From Cervus elaphus (taxonomy: Eukaryota > Chordata > Mammalia > Artiodactyla > Cervidae): a stretch of DNA of 64,000 bases. The number at the start of each line of letters is the position of its first letter. Positions within the stretch are counted from its first letter, which is position 1. Positions 12,957 to 22,761 of the stretch are shown here, one piece after another. The stretch is from NCBI RefSeq assembly GCF_910594005.1, contig NC_057818.1:60896001-60960000 (forward strand). Reading direction: 5' to 3'. The position numbers and the translations under genes were made by a program. The notes beneath the pieces are model-generated. The model saw only the letters and a list, made by a program, of their open reading frames with translations, was not told the DNA's origin and did no database searches.

Positions 12957-14364
12957 AAGACAACCTCTTTAACAAGTGGTGCTGGGAAAACTGGTCAACC
13001 ACTTGTAAAAGAATGAAACTAGAACACTTTCTAACACCATACAGAAAAATAAACTCAAAATGGATTAAAGATCTAAATGTAAGACCAGAACTATAAATCT
13101 CCTAGAGGAGAACATAGGCAAAACACTCTCTGACATAAATCACAGCAAGATCCTCTATGACCCACCTCCCAGAATATTGGAAATAAAAGCAAAAATAAAC
13201 AAATGGGACCTAATGAAACTTAAAAGCTTTTGCACAACAAAGGAAACTATAAGTAAGGTAAAAAGACAGCCCTCAGATTGGGAGAAAATAATAGCAAATG
13301 AAGAAACAGACAAAGGATTAATCTCAAAAATATGCAAGCAACTCCTGAAGCTCAATTCCAGAAAAATAAATGACCCAATCAAAAAATGGGACAAAGAACT
13401 AAACAGACATTTCTCCAAAGAAGACATACAGATGGCTAACAAACACATGAAAAGATGCTCAACATCACTCATTATCAGAGAAATGCAAATCAAAACCACA
13501 ATGAGGTACCATTACACGCCAATCAGGATGGCTGCTATCCAAAAGTCTACAAGCAATAAATGCTGGAGAGGGTGTGGAGAAAAGGGAACCCTCTTACACT
13601 GTTGGTGGGAATGCAAACTAGTACAGCCACTATGGAAAACAGTGTGGAGATTTCTTAAAAAACTGGAAATAGAACTGCCATATGACCCAGCAATACCACT
13701 TCTGGGCATACACACTGAGGAAACCAGATCTGAAAGAGACACGTGCACCCCAATGTTCATTGCAGCACTGTTTATAATAGCCAGGACATGGAAGCAACCT
13801 AGATGCCCATCAGCAGACGAATGGATAAGGAAGCTGTGGTACATATACACCATGGAATATTACTCAGCCGTTAAAAAGAATTCATTTGAATCAGTTCTAA
13901 TCAGATGGACGAAACTGGAGCCCATTATACAGAGTGAAGTAAGCCAGAAAGATAAAGAACAGTACAGCATACTAACACATATATATGGAATATAGAAAGA
14001 TGGTAATGATAACCCTGTATGCAAAACAGAAAAAGAGACACAGAAGTACAGAACAGACTTTTGAACTCTGTGGGAGAAGGTGAGGGTGGGATGTTTCAAA
14101 AGAACAGCCTGTATATTATCTATAGTGAAACAGGTCACCAGCCCAGGTGGGATGCATGAGACAAGTACTCGGGCCTGGTGCACTGGGAAGACCCAGAGGA
14201 ATCGGATGGAGAGGGAGGTGGGAGGGGGGATCGGGATGGGGAATACATGTAACTCCATGGCTGATTCATGTCAATGTATGACAAAACCCACTGAAATGTT
14301 GTGAAGTAATTAGCCTCCAACTAATAAAGAAAAAAAGAAAAAAAGAAAAAAAGAAATCACATCA

Positions 14365-14512
14365 CTAGCTGACTACTGGAAAAACCATTGTTTGTCTATA
14401 GGGACCTTTGTTGGCAACGTGATTCCTTTGCTTTTTAATACTCCATGTAGTTCTATCATAACTTTCCTTCCAAGGAGCAGTTGTTTTTTTATTTCCTGGC
14501 TGCAGTCCAGTA
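14365..14512 (-). mobile_element. BovB LINE fragment, right half
   Basis: This resumes the BovB interrupted at 5268 (ctactggaaaaaccatt, gacctttgttggcaacgt, aactttccttccaaggag). It aligns to 34575-34690 and 45470-45585. Confidence 0.8.
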
Positions 14513-14618
14513 AACACCGGGAATTGGTGATGGACAGGGAGGCCTGGCGTGCTGCGATTTATGGAGTCGCATAGTCGGACACGACTAAGCGACTGAACTG
14601 AACTGAACTGACAGTATT
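14513..14618 (+). mobile_element. BovB 3' end, plus orientation
   Basis: Contains gatggacagggaggcctgg, gtcggacacgacta and the terminal gaactgaactgaactgac. It is head-to-tail opposed to the preceding minus fragment and abuts the GC-rich promoter of unit 1. Confidence 0.8.
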
Positions 14619-14628
14619 GAAGTGTTTC

Positions 14629-15110
14629 CTCCGCCCGCTGCGCCGCGCCGCGCCGCGCCGCCCCGCCCCGCCGCGCCGCCCGGCCCCGCCGCGCCCCGCC
14701 GCCCCGCCCCGCCCCGCCGCTCCGCCCCGCGCCGCCCAGCCCCGCCCCGCCCCGCCCTCCGCGCCGGGACGCGCCGCACCGCCCCGCCCCGCCCCTCCCT
14801 CCGCGCCGCACCGCCCCGCCCCGCCCTCCGCGCCGCGCCGCCCCGCCCCGCCCCGCCCTCCGCACCCTCCCGCCCCGCCCTCCGAGCCGCGACGCCCCGC
14901 CCCGCCCCTCCCTCCGCTCCGGGTCGCCCCGCCCCGCCGCACAAGGTCGCCCCGCCCCGCCCCTCCACCCGCGCCGGGACGCTCCGCCTCGCCCCTCCCT
15001 CCGCGTCGGTTCGCCCCACCCCGCCGCACAAGGTCGCTCCGCTCCGCCCCGCCCCTCTCGCCGCGCCAAGACGACCCGCCAGGCGCGCAGCGAGGTTCCT
15101 CCTCACCTTT
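14629..15110. repeat. GC-rich minisatellite-like tract within CpG island
   Basis: About 450 bp consists of imperfect repeats built on ccgccccgccccgccctcc and gcgccg, with many CpGs and dozens of GC boxes. The minus strand carries tightly spaced G runs; 14740-14757 has four C runs of 3-4 separated by single G on the plus strand. Long open frames here on both strands reflect composition only. Confidence 0.9.
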
Positions 15111-15258
15111 CAAAGGCCCTGTGCTGGTCGGGCTTCTCTCCACCACCCACCCTCTGACGGCCTGGCCCCGCCTCCAGCCGTTCAGCTGTGTGTCTGCGCG
15201 TGCGCGCACCGTGACTCAAGTGGAAGCCGAGAGCGGCGAGTGGAACTCCCAGCTTAGC
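15110..15258 (+). promoter_or_regulatory. Probable promoter and noncoding exon 1 of the intact KZFP gene
   Basis: This is the CpG-rich, TATA-less continuation of the island. A palindromic TGCGCGTGCGCGCA at 15195-15208 fits the NRF-1 site consensus, and a matching core recurs in the unit 2 island at 42642-42652. A possible exon 1 donor is agc/gtgagt at 15258/15259. No ATG-led frame of note is present. KZFP genes typically have a CpG promoter and a noncoding first exon, which agrees with the exon order found downstream. The transcription start cannot be placed from sequence alone. Confidence 0.6.
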
Positions 15259-17220
15259 GTGAGTTTCTGTCTTTTGGAGTCGCACCTGCCTCTCGCAGTC
15301 TCCTTTTCTTTGTACCCCGGGTCTGAAGGTCGCTACTGACTCTAAATCCCTGCTCCCGCCCCACCACCCCCAGTAAATTCAGACGTCTCCGTAAGCGGCG
15401 AAGGGGCGCCTGCCTTTTGCTTTGAAGTCCGCACTGAAGCCGGTTCCAGCTTTTGGAACGTTGAAATGTTCCGTTTCGCACCTTTTTCCGACTTGAAACC
15501 GTTTACTGACCTCACTGACTCCTCCACCTTTTCTGCACCACATACAATTCTATTAGGCGAGGTGGTTTATTCGCTTCACGTTCTTCAGCCTCTCCTTCTC
15601 GGGCCCTGGAGGCCTCGCCGGCCGCCCCGCTCCCGCAGAGGCCGCGTTCTCTCCCCGGTCCTGGGATTCTGGAGAGCCCGCCCCGCTCCTTAGACCCCAG
15701 TCCCTCCCAGCCCTTTGTCCTTAAGTCTCCGCAGGCCGGTCCTTCTGCCGTTCAGAGTGACTTTTCCCCTGATCCCTGGTGGCGGGAGGTGACCTGAGCC
15801 AGCCACGTCACACCCATGGTTCTTCGGCCCCAAATACCAGCCGCCGGAATTTGGCTCTTGCGGGAGGGCCTTTCTTATTCAGTCTCCTACCCTGTAGGAG
15901 TAGTGGGCGGAAGGCTGGATCAGGAGAAGCAGAGACAGCGACTCCTAGAGAAATGGAAAATTGAGAAAAGCATGTGGGACAAGTGATGGCAGTGAAGAGG
16001 ATTGTGAGGAACTTGGAAGAGACAGCTTCATGGAAGAGAATGAGCCTTGTAGGGAGCGGGTGCGGCAAGGAGAGAAATTCAGAAAAAAGCAGGATCTCCG
16101 GAGAGTTAACGGTGAGCAAGATAGGGAGGTGTGGTTGTTCATTCCGACTCTTTGCGAGCCCTGTATCTCCCAGAGTTTTCTCAAATCCATGTCCGCTGAG
16201 TCCAGGGATGGTATCTCACCATCTCATCCTCTGCCGCCCCCTTCTGTAGCCTTCAAGGGAGAGGGGCTGTAAATCAGGGGTCCCAAAGACGGCGACAGTG
16301 GAGAGGCAGTTCACAGAGACAGCCCGCGAAGGCGATACAAGAGTTGGGCCCAGAGCAAGAATATCCTGCTGGGAGAGAAAGGGGACTCCTAGTGACTGGA
16401 GGAGCTGAGAAAAAAAGCGAGCTGAAAGGAAGCATAGCCACTTGGGAGTGCCAGAGAGTTGGGAGGAAGGGAGGGCAGAGATGGAGGAAGAAAGGCAGAA
16501 ATGCAGGGAAATTGAGGCTCACCAGGGAGGTTGGAGAGAAAGCAACTTGAAGGCGCACAGATGGCAGAGAGAGGCGGGATGGGAGGCAGGGAAGAAGTAG
16601 AGTGGAGGAAGGGACAGCAGGAGAGCAGAGATGAGAGCAGAGAAAGGGAGATGTAGAAAGAAGTAGGGAAACAGATCAACCAAATGAAGTGGAAACAGCT
16701 AGTGTGCAGGTGATGGTGGGGACTAGATCCAGAGAGTGCTGAAGCAGTTGGCTCAGAATTATTAAGTCGTCATACACTGATTTTGGACTTTAAAATCTAA
16801 TGCAGATCTTGCTTCTTTAAATTGTACAGATAAGAATGAGAATTGCAAAGCTTCTGTCTGTGAGGCATGTGTATTTCGTAATTATTTGTATTAAAAGAGC
16901 ATGCATGTGCAGAGCCTGTTGAGGTGGGGACTGGGGCAGGGACTTGATTCTCTCAGGTGTGGGTCACCCCCTTCCCTATTCCTGGTGAGGAGTAGAGGTA
17001 TGTGAGAGAAAAAATGGGGCAAGAACTGACTGACTCTTTGAAAAGTTGCCTTTTCAAGCAACTTTAACCATGTTCTTTGTGATGGTTTTACTTTTGGCTT
17101 TCTGCTTTCTTTACATTTAATTTTCTTGTAGCTTGGGATAAAGATTTGTTCAATCAATGGCGACCTTGTAAACAATTCTGGAGATTTGTCTCACTTGGGA
17201 CAACTTGGGTGAATGTAGAG
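15259..17220 (+). other. Intron 1, first part: CpG shore and purine-rich tract
   Basis: 15259-15780 is still CpG-rich; 15590-15740 is homologous to 43030-43190 of unit 2 (ggtcctgggattctggagagcccgcc). From about 15950 to 16690 the plus strand is strongly purine-rich (GGGAGG, GAGAGA motifs), as is the matching part of unit 2 (43370-43860). I see no exon or repeat that I can name between 16700 and 17220. Confidence 0.6.
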
Positions 17221-17221
17221 A

Positions 17222-17625
17222 ATATTATGGTAAGTGAGTTAAGACAGACAGGGAAAGACTGATATTATATGTCCTTCTATTATATCGAATGGAAAAAAAA
17301 TGAAACTCACTAGCACCAGAGGGTAGGATGGTGGTCGCTGGAAGGTCAGGAAGATAGGGAAATGTTGGTCAAAAGCTACAGACTTTGAGTTGTAAAATGA
17401 GTGCGTCCTGGGGAGGTATGTGCAGCATGCTGACCATAGTTAATCCTGTTCTGTTACTGCATGCTGGGAATTTGTCAGGAGAGTAGGTCGTCAGTGTTGT
17501 CACCACACACAGAACATGGGAATTTGGTGATGGATGGGTCCATTAGTGGTTTGTGATAAATATTTCAGTGTTCACATGTGTCACATGGTCACAGGGTGTA
17601 TGGTATCTATACACATACTCCTTTG
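17222..17625 (+). mobile_element. Old L1 3' UTR fragment (L1MA-like)
   Basis: A diverged L1 3' UTR: ggtggtcgctggaagg, ggaaatgttggtcaaaagctacagac, gctgaccatagttaatcctgttctgttactgc and gagagtaggtc. No coding sequence. The stretch 17626-18080 after it contains nothing I can name. Confidence 0.7.
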
Positions 17626-18118
17626 GTTTGTCGGTTCTCCCCCATCAGACAGGCTCCTCAGGATCTCGTGTGGGGCCACGCCCCAGGAATGTGCACAGAG
17701 CCTCAGATGATTCCGATCTGGATCCTGCATTGAGCACCAGGACTCTTAGCCTCCACTTCTGAGACTGAGATCAGGCCCTGGGGGCGGGGAGGGCACTCTG
17801 TTCTGAGTGGGGCTGAACCCCGCCTGCTGTGTGACCTGAAGGGGATCTTGGGGTGAGTGGAGGTGCCCCCTGCTGCTGTGTGCATGAGGCCTCACCAGGA
17901 GGGGAGTGTGATCCAAGGAAATTGTGGGAAAGTCCCGTGTTGGACTGTGTGTGGTAGTTGATTGTCCTGAGTCCCTCCTGAGACAGTGGGCACAGAGGAC
18001 TGTGTTCCTCCTGGTGAGGGCTTCCCTGGGTGTGTGGTTGGGGCTCAGGAAGGGGATGTGTTGACTCTAAGCTTTCAACAGCATGTTTTCCACTTTCATG
18101 AAAGAACTGTGAAGACTC

Positions 18119-18175
18119 ATGGACGAAGAAGCCCAGAAGAGGAAAGAACAGGAGTCAGGCATGGCTGTTTCTCAG
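18119..18175 (+). CDS. KZFP gene, start-codon exon (exon 2)
   Basis: This is the first coding exon of the intact gene. The exon probably begins at 18081 after ctttcaacag, and its donor is cag/gtaagg at 18175/18176. Two in-frame ATGs exist: 18119 (19 codons, MDEEAQKRKEQESGMAVSQ) and 18161 (5 codons, MAVSQ). MAVSQ or MALSQ is a common KZFP N-terminus leading straight into KRAB-A, and ATG 18161 has the better context (ggcATGg), so it may be the main start. The unit 2 homologue at 44051 keeps only MALSQ. The exon ends in phase 0 and joins the KRAB-A exon to read ...VSQ-AQLTFKD. It contributes no domain. Confidence 0.75.
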
Positions 18176-18714
18176 GTAAGGTCATATTCTCAGTGGATTC
18201 TCACACTGCCTTCCTGAAATGCCCTTCTCTGGACTCGCCAATTGTGTCTGACTGTGGAGTGTCCTGTCTGACTCCTGTACATGCACACTCACCCGGTGCC
18301 TTCCCTCAGGGCCTATATCTCCACTTAGATCCCGTCTCCCCATGACCCGGTGACCTGGCCCTTGTGAGGAGGCTCCCCTGGACACTGTCCTGGGCAGGTC
18401 TTCTCACCCATGGGCCTCAGTGCTTTTGGGCAGCAGGGACTGTTTAGGGCCCATCTGGATGTGCTGTCTGCTCTCTGTCAACCAGGGTAACCTGTATGTG
18501 GACCTCAGGTATTAACATGTACAATACACGGTAAAATCTGCAACAGAGGCCAATGAGTGGAAATCAGTTCTGACTTTTTATAGTACATTTAAAACTAAAT
18601 GAGCACCTCCTTGAAAAGTTAAGTGTTTGGGAAGGGAATGGAGCGTTCAGAAAGAGATGTCAGGGCTAGGGAGTGTTTCGTGACACCATCTAATTTAAAC
18701 TGTAAAATCAGGCT

Positions 18715-18850
18715 TACTGATTTTTTTTCTTTTTTTTTTTGACCACATGATGCAGCTTCCAGGGTCTTAGTTCGCTGCATAGGGATCGAACATGAAACCC
18801 TGCAGTGGAAGTGAGGGATCTTAACCACTGGACCATGAGGGAATTTTCCA
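18715..18850 (-). mobile_element. CHR-type tRNA-derived SINE fragment
   Basis: Poly(T) start, then gaccacatgatgcagcttcc, gggtcttagttcgc, ggatcgaacatg and cttaaccactggaccatgaggga, the reverse complement of a CHR/tRNA-Glu-type SINE. Confidence 0.75.
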
Positions 18851-18961
18851 ACTTTACTAATCTTGATTCCATATTTTCTTAATGGAATAAAATACTAATT
18901 TTGGATTTTGTTAATAAGTACATACCTAAAATTAAGGATAAAAATCACATTCTGTTCTTTA

Positions 18962-19265
18962 AAATATATTTATTTCCTGTACTGTATCTTCATTGCTTCA
19001 GTGTCTTTTCCCTGGTTCTGGCGAGTAGTGGCCACATGGTTGCAGTGAGCACGCTTCTCATTGCAATGGCTTCTCTTCTCTTGCAGCCGAGGCTCTAGAG
19101 CGCGCCGGCTTCAGTAGTTTCACCTACTGTGCTCTAGAGCTCTGGCTCAGGAATTGAGACTCATGGGCTTAGTTGCCTTCAGCATGTGGGCTCTCAGACC
19201 AGGCAACAACCCACATCTCTTGCATTGCCCAGTGGATTCTTGACCACGTACTGTAGGGAGACCCA
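18962..19265 (-). mobile_element. CHR-2-type SINE
   Basis: Reverse-complement CHR-2 features: gctctagagcgcgccggcttcagtagt, gggcttagttgcc, catgtgggctctcagaccagg and ttgcattgcc. Confidence 0.75.
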
Positions 19266-19373
19266 GATATTTTTAAATACAGGTATTTTATGAAGATTGG
19301 AGGAAATCTTCTGTATGTTATTTTCTGCTTGTATTACTTTTAAGTTTTTTTGAACTAGAATAAGATAATGTTG

Positions 19374-19665
19374 AGGACTTCCCTGGTGGTACAGTGGCTA
19401 AGAATGTGCCTGCCACTGTAGGGTGCACGGGTTCCATCCCAGGTCCGGGAAGATGTCTCAGAGCAACTAAGCCCATGGGCCACAACTACTGAGCCTGTGC
19501 TCTAGTGCCCAGGAGCCATAACTACAGAAGCCCGCACTCTCTAGAGCCTGTGCTCCAAAACAAGAGAAGCCACTGCAGTGAGAAGCCCCGGCACTGCAGC
19601 TGCAACTAGAGAAAGCCCAATCAGAGCAACGAAGACCCAACATAAGCAAAATAAATAAGCTTTAA
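19374..19665 (+). mobile_element. CHR-2-type SINE, full length
   Basis: Starts ggacttccctggtggtacagtggctaagaatg and continues ggtccgggaagatg, caactaagcccatgggccacaac and cctgtgctcca, ending in an A-rich tail (aaataaataagctttaaaaaag). Confidence 0.85.
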
Positions 19666-19711
19666 AAAAGAAATAGAATGTTGACAAAGTTACTGAATGA
19701 AGAAGTAATAT

Positions 19712-19820
19712 GAAAGAAGAGAATGGGAACCCACTGCAGTATTCTTGCCTGGAGAATTCCACGGATAGAGGAGTTGGTGGGCTGCCATCAGCGGGGTTGC
19801 AGTCTGGCATGAGTAAGCAG
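19712..19820 (+). mobile_element. Bov-tA SINE fragment
   Basis: gagaatgggaacccactgcagtattcttgcctggagaattcc is followed by gaggagttggtgggctgcc. It follows the CHR-2 tail in the same order seen at 1-236. Confidence 0.8.
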
Positions 19821-20384
19821 GTAAAGACAACTTCCACACACAGCAGATTGAGGTCTGGAAAATAAATCTAAGCATCTAACTTTCCTCTTGCAGATTCTTC
19901 AGACACTTCCGGTATCTTTTGGATTAAAGTCCTAAATCTATAGATCTTGCATAAATAAGCTGCTACCTGGCATCACCCCATCTACATTCCCTGTGTCCCA
20001 GTCAGATTTTCTGTTCAGTAATATCTTCCTGCCTCAGAGCTGGCACTCAGGCTGTCCTTTGTCCTTGCAGCACTCTTCCATTTCCCACCTTGCCAATCCT
20101 AAGTGTTTCTTCCTCTCACAGACCTTGTGTGATTTCTCAATGTAGGTGAAGACTTTCTGTTTAATCTTGTCTTGGCACCGGGCCTGTTTCAGGCATTTAT
20201 TTCGATAGTAACGTTAAACATGTGGATTGGCTGGCTGGCTGCCAGATTGTAAGCTCCGTCATGTTCACTGCTGTATTTCAAGTTTGAGTTGCAAAGCTAA
20301 CACTGAGTGAATTTTGATAGAATGAAAGAAAAAAAATAAAGATAACTCCTCTTGTTTCAAGCAATTGTGTGTTTACACATGCAT

Positions 20385-20800
20385 GCATGAATGCATGGAT
20401 ATGTAACTCCATGGTTTTATTACAAAAACATCATCTTATAAATAATGGTGTATGCTTTGGAGCAGTTTCAGTTGTGTCCTAAGTGTATTTCATGGCGTTA
20501 ATTTTTTTCTGCATCATCACATGAATGATGTAAGTTGTGGTAAGTTTTTGACATTGTGTGGGTTGTGATGGGAGAGGATGTGACCCTGCATCATGCCCAT
20601 TTATGCTGTTCTGTTTTATTTCAGCTTCCTTGAACTTGTTTCAAGTATTCTCAGGGAACTCTCTGAATGCTCTTTCCTTCTCTGGTAGTTAACTGGTTGA
20701 TTCTTTAGGTTCAGTTGTCTCTCGCAACCACCTGAGCTCCGGTGCTGTTGCCTCATTTCTTAACTGTTTGATCTGAGTGATTTCTTAGAGTGACAGAGTT
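20385..20800 (+). repeat. 420-bp direct repeat flanking KRAB-A, left copy
   Basis: Matches 21985-22400 with roughly 88-90% identity by eye (gatatgtaactccatggttttattac, catcatcacatgaatgatgtaa, tttatgctgttctg, ttcagcttccttgaacttgtttca). The two copies bracket the KRAB-A exon. No coding potential is apparent. Confidence 0.85.
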
Positions 20801-21323
20801 TTCTCCCCAGTAAGCTGGACACAGATCTTTCTCTAACGTGCTGTATGTTGATGACGAGTTCATCTATGTGACGTCTTTAGAGTAACGCTTAGTGAGCAGG
20901 ACGTGCTGACACACCTGTTGTCCTCATCACAATGTGTGTGTCCTTTTAAAGTCGCTGTGGACCTTGTCGTCTGAAGAGACCAGTCTTGCTGTAACTCATC
21001 TAGATAGTGAGACTGTGTCACTCTGTGTGTTGAATGTAACACTTCTGCATACACAACCCAGTGTTGGTTTTAATATGTGTATTTTTGATGTATTGTCCAC
21101 ATACATGACAAATTCATGTTGATTGCAGGATATCATAATCTTAGAAAAAAGAGGAAATTGGAAATTAGATTAGAGACCAACAGTTTGCTTCAAGCAGCTT
21201 TTAATGGATCTATCAGAATATTACTTCAACTGAATTGAGCTTTACCCCTCTCACCTCTTTTCATTTTGTGTGAAACAAAGAACCCTCCTCAGGGCCCGTT
21301 GGTGAAATGTGTTTTCATTTCAG

Positions 21324-21450
21324 GCACAGTTGACCTTCAAGGATCTGTTCATAGATTTCACTCCCAAGGAGTGGGAATGCCTGGACCCTGCCCAGAGGAC
21401 CTTGTACAAGGACGTGATGGTGGAGACCCTCAGGAACCTGCTGTCTGTAG
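21324..21450 (+). CDS. KZFP gene, KRAB-A box exon (exon 3)
   Basis: The exon is 127 bp, the standard KRAB-A exon size, with acceptor ttttcatttcag and donor gtgagg. It encodes AQLTFKDLFIDFTPKEW, then ECLDPAQRTLYKDVM and VETLRNLLSV, plus one base of the next codon. KRAB-A recruits the corepressor TRIM28 (KAP1), which brings in SETDB1 and HP1. The two motifs known to matter most are present as conservative variants, DL in place of DV and MVE in place of MLE; EEW is KEW. There are no stops. Joined from MAVSQ in phase 0, it leaves phase 1 for exon 4 or, equally well, for the terminal exon. Unit 2 carries a dead copy at 49856-49979. Confidence 0.95.
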
Positions 21451-22629
21451 GTGAGGATCACTTCCCCTGAAGTGGGGATCTGCCCTGGGGTACCTCGGCA
21501 TGTTCCCTCTGTACCTTTTGAGATCCCCTGTTTTTCTTGATTAAACTCAAAACCTTGTGGACTCGCACATATAAAGCTTTGTGATTGGCATCAGGAGTTT
21601 AAACTTGTCTTTCCTTCTGGTGACCTGCCAATGTGTGATACACAAGGAGTTTTTTCAGAACTTGAGCATTTATAGAGCTGATTTCAAACTTTGAAACATC
21701 CAGTTGCCTGTTTTCTAGCCCTGTGATCTTGGTTCAGTAGTTCTTAGAGAGGAACTAGATACCTGCTGCATATTGTGCTGTATGTTATACTGTTCCCTGT
21801 GCATTCAAAAGGAGGCAGATAGTAAATTTATTTGTGAAGTATTTTCCTGTTGGTTTATAATGTCCTCACTCCTTGGCTGACAAAAGAGCTGGATTCTACA
21901 CCTACCAGTGCAGGAGACACAGGTTTGATCCTTGCTCTGGGAAGATGCCACATGTCACAGAGCAGCTATACCTGTGTGCCTCGATATGGATATGTAACTC
22001 CATGGTTTTATTACAGAAACATCATCTCATAAATAATGGTGTGTGATTTGTGGCAGTTTCAGTTCTGTCTTAAGTGTATTTCATGGCAGTAAGTTTTTTC
22101 TGCATCATCACATGAATGATGTAAATTGTAGCAAGATAATCGACATTGTGTGGGTTGCGATGGGAGAGGGTGTGACCCTGTCTCATGACATTTATGCTGT
22201 TCTGTTGTATTTCAGCTTCCTTGAACTTGTTTCAGATATTGTCAGGGCATGCTCTGTGGATGCTCTTTCCTTCTCTGGTTGTTAACTAGTTGATTCTTCA
22301 GGTTCAGTTGTCACTCCCAACCATCTGAGCTCATGTGCTGTTGCCTCATTTCTTAAGTGTTTGATCTGAGCGATTTCCTTTTTCTTTTGAGTCATTTCTT
22401 AGAGTGACAGAATTTACTCTTGCCATAGCAAGTAAGGAGCACGAGCACTGCAACTGCAGCGTAGCCCCTACTTGCTGAACTTGGAGAGACGACCAAGCAG
22501 CAGCGAACACTCCCCTGAGCCAAAAGAAATGAATACACCAATGTATTAAGAATAACAGATACACTTATTAAGGAAAAGAGAGGTTGTTTTCTGGAAGAAG
22601 CCACAGTATGTGGCATTACTTGTGAGTAG
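21451..22629 (+). other. Intron 3 of the KZFP gene
   Basis: Contains the second copy of the 420-bp direct repeat (21985-22400) and a diverged tRNA-derived SINE piece at about 22425-22530 (gagcacgagcactgcaactgcag). 21451-21985 shows no repeat that I can name and no further exon. Confidence 0.65.
21985..22400 (+). repeat. 420-bp direct repeat flanking KRAB-A, right copy
   Basis: Partner of 20385-20800; same orientation, about 1600 bp apart. Confidence 0.85.
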
Positions 22630-22761
22630 GAATTTCTGTTTCTGATCTGAACGTTATCTCCATTCTTGTGGCACAAAGAGGAAGACCCCTGGATTGTGGA
22701 GAAGAAGGTGCTAATAGCGAAAATCCAGATGAGTGGGAAAGTATCAACAGTGTGATCACAG
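22630..22761 (+). CDS. KZFP gene, scrambled KRAB-B exon (exon 4)
   Basis: The exon occupies the KRAB-B position and is open in the spliced frame. It begins as a normal KRAB-B exon (ISVSDLNVISI), but the core that should read like LEQ.KEP (as in unit 2 at 50500-50530) is replaced by LVAQRGRPLDCGEEG. Comparison with unit 2 shows a net +4 indel near 22662-22685 and a compensating -1 near 22720, after which the expected frame returns (DEWESINSVIT). Length is 132 bp (44 codons, phase 1 at both ends), so skipping it keeps the frame. The acceptor acttgtgagtag lacks a pyrimidine tract and the donor acag/gtcaac is weak. The exon may therefore often be skipped. KRAB-B normally only strengthens repression by KRAB-A. 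Confidence 0.7.

Larger units (their letters stand above)
8951..13995 (+). pseudogene. L1 ORF2 (endonuclease / reverse transcriptase), broken
   Basis: ORF2 starts at ATG 8951 (MGPHLLIITLN). The apurinic-type endonuclease domain shows VGDFNTPL near 9367-9390 and SDHSAVRL near 9622. The reverse-transcriptase domain shows FADDMILY at about 11039. The Cys-rich C-terminal region (RGCGEKGTLLHCWWEC) lies near 13570-13615. ORF2p nicks target DNA and primes reverse transcription. The frame is broken by a 1-bp loss near 9092, an extra A in the run at 10042-10048, the 1.2 kb insertion after 11737, and another frameshift near 13094. The segments 9103-10062, 10040-11737 and 13177-13995 stay open, which implies a fairly young copy. 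Confidence 0.92.
5269..14353 (+). mobile_element. Full-length ruminant L1, inactivated and itself interrupted
   Basis: The element starts with the L1 5' UTR (ggtggaggagccaagatgg) and ends in an A-rich tail (aaaaaagaaaaaaag) at about 14330-14353. It is flanked by an 11-bp duplication, aaatcacatca, at 5258-5268 and 14354-14364. A GC-rich internal promoter region (about 5640-6470) is followed by A/T and pyrimidine-rich stretches (6660-7430), then ORF1 and ORF2. A 1.2 kb insertion sits at 11738-12956. Without it the L1 is about 7.9 kb. Both ORFs are broken, so it cannot move by itself. Confidence 0.93.
18176..21323 (+). other. Intron 2: SINEs and unassigned sequence
   Basis: The intron holds four SINEs, listed separately (18715-18850, 18962-19265, 19374-19665, 19712-19820), and the first copy of a 420-bp direct repeat (20385-20800). 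Part of 20940-21060 is homologous to 49310-49430 of unit 2 (cacttctgc.ta.acaac), which confirms that the units are paralogous. Nothing recognisable appears in 18180-18710 or 19830-20380. Confidence 0.7.

Noticed and set aside
14365..15339. Open frames of 173-240 codons on both strands, rich in Arg, Gly, Pro and Ala
   Set aside because: They are produced by the stop-poor CpG minisatellite composition and have no domain or splice support.
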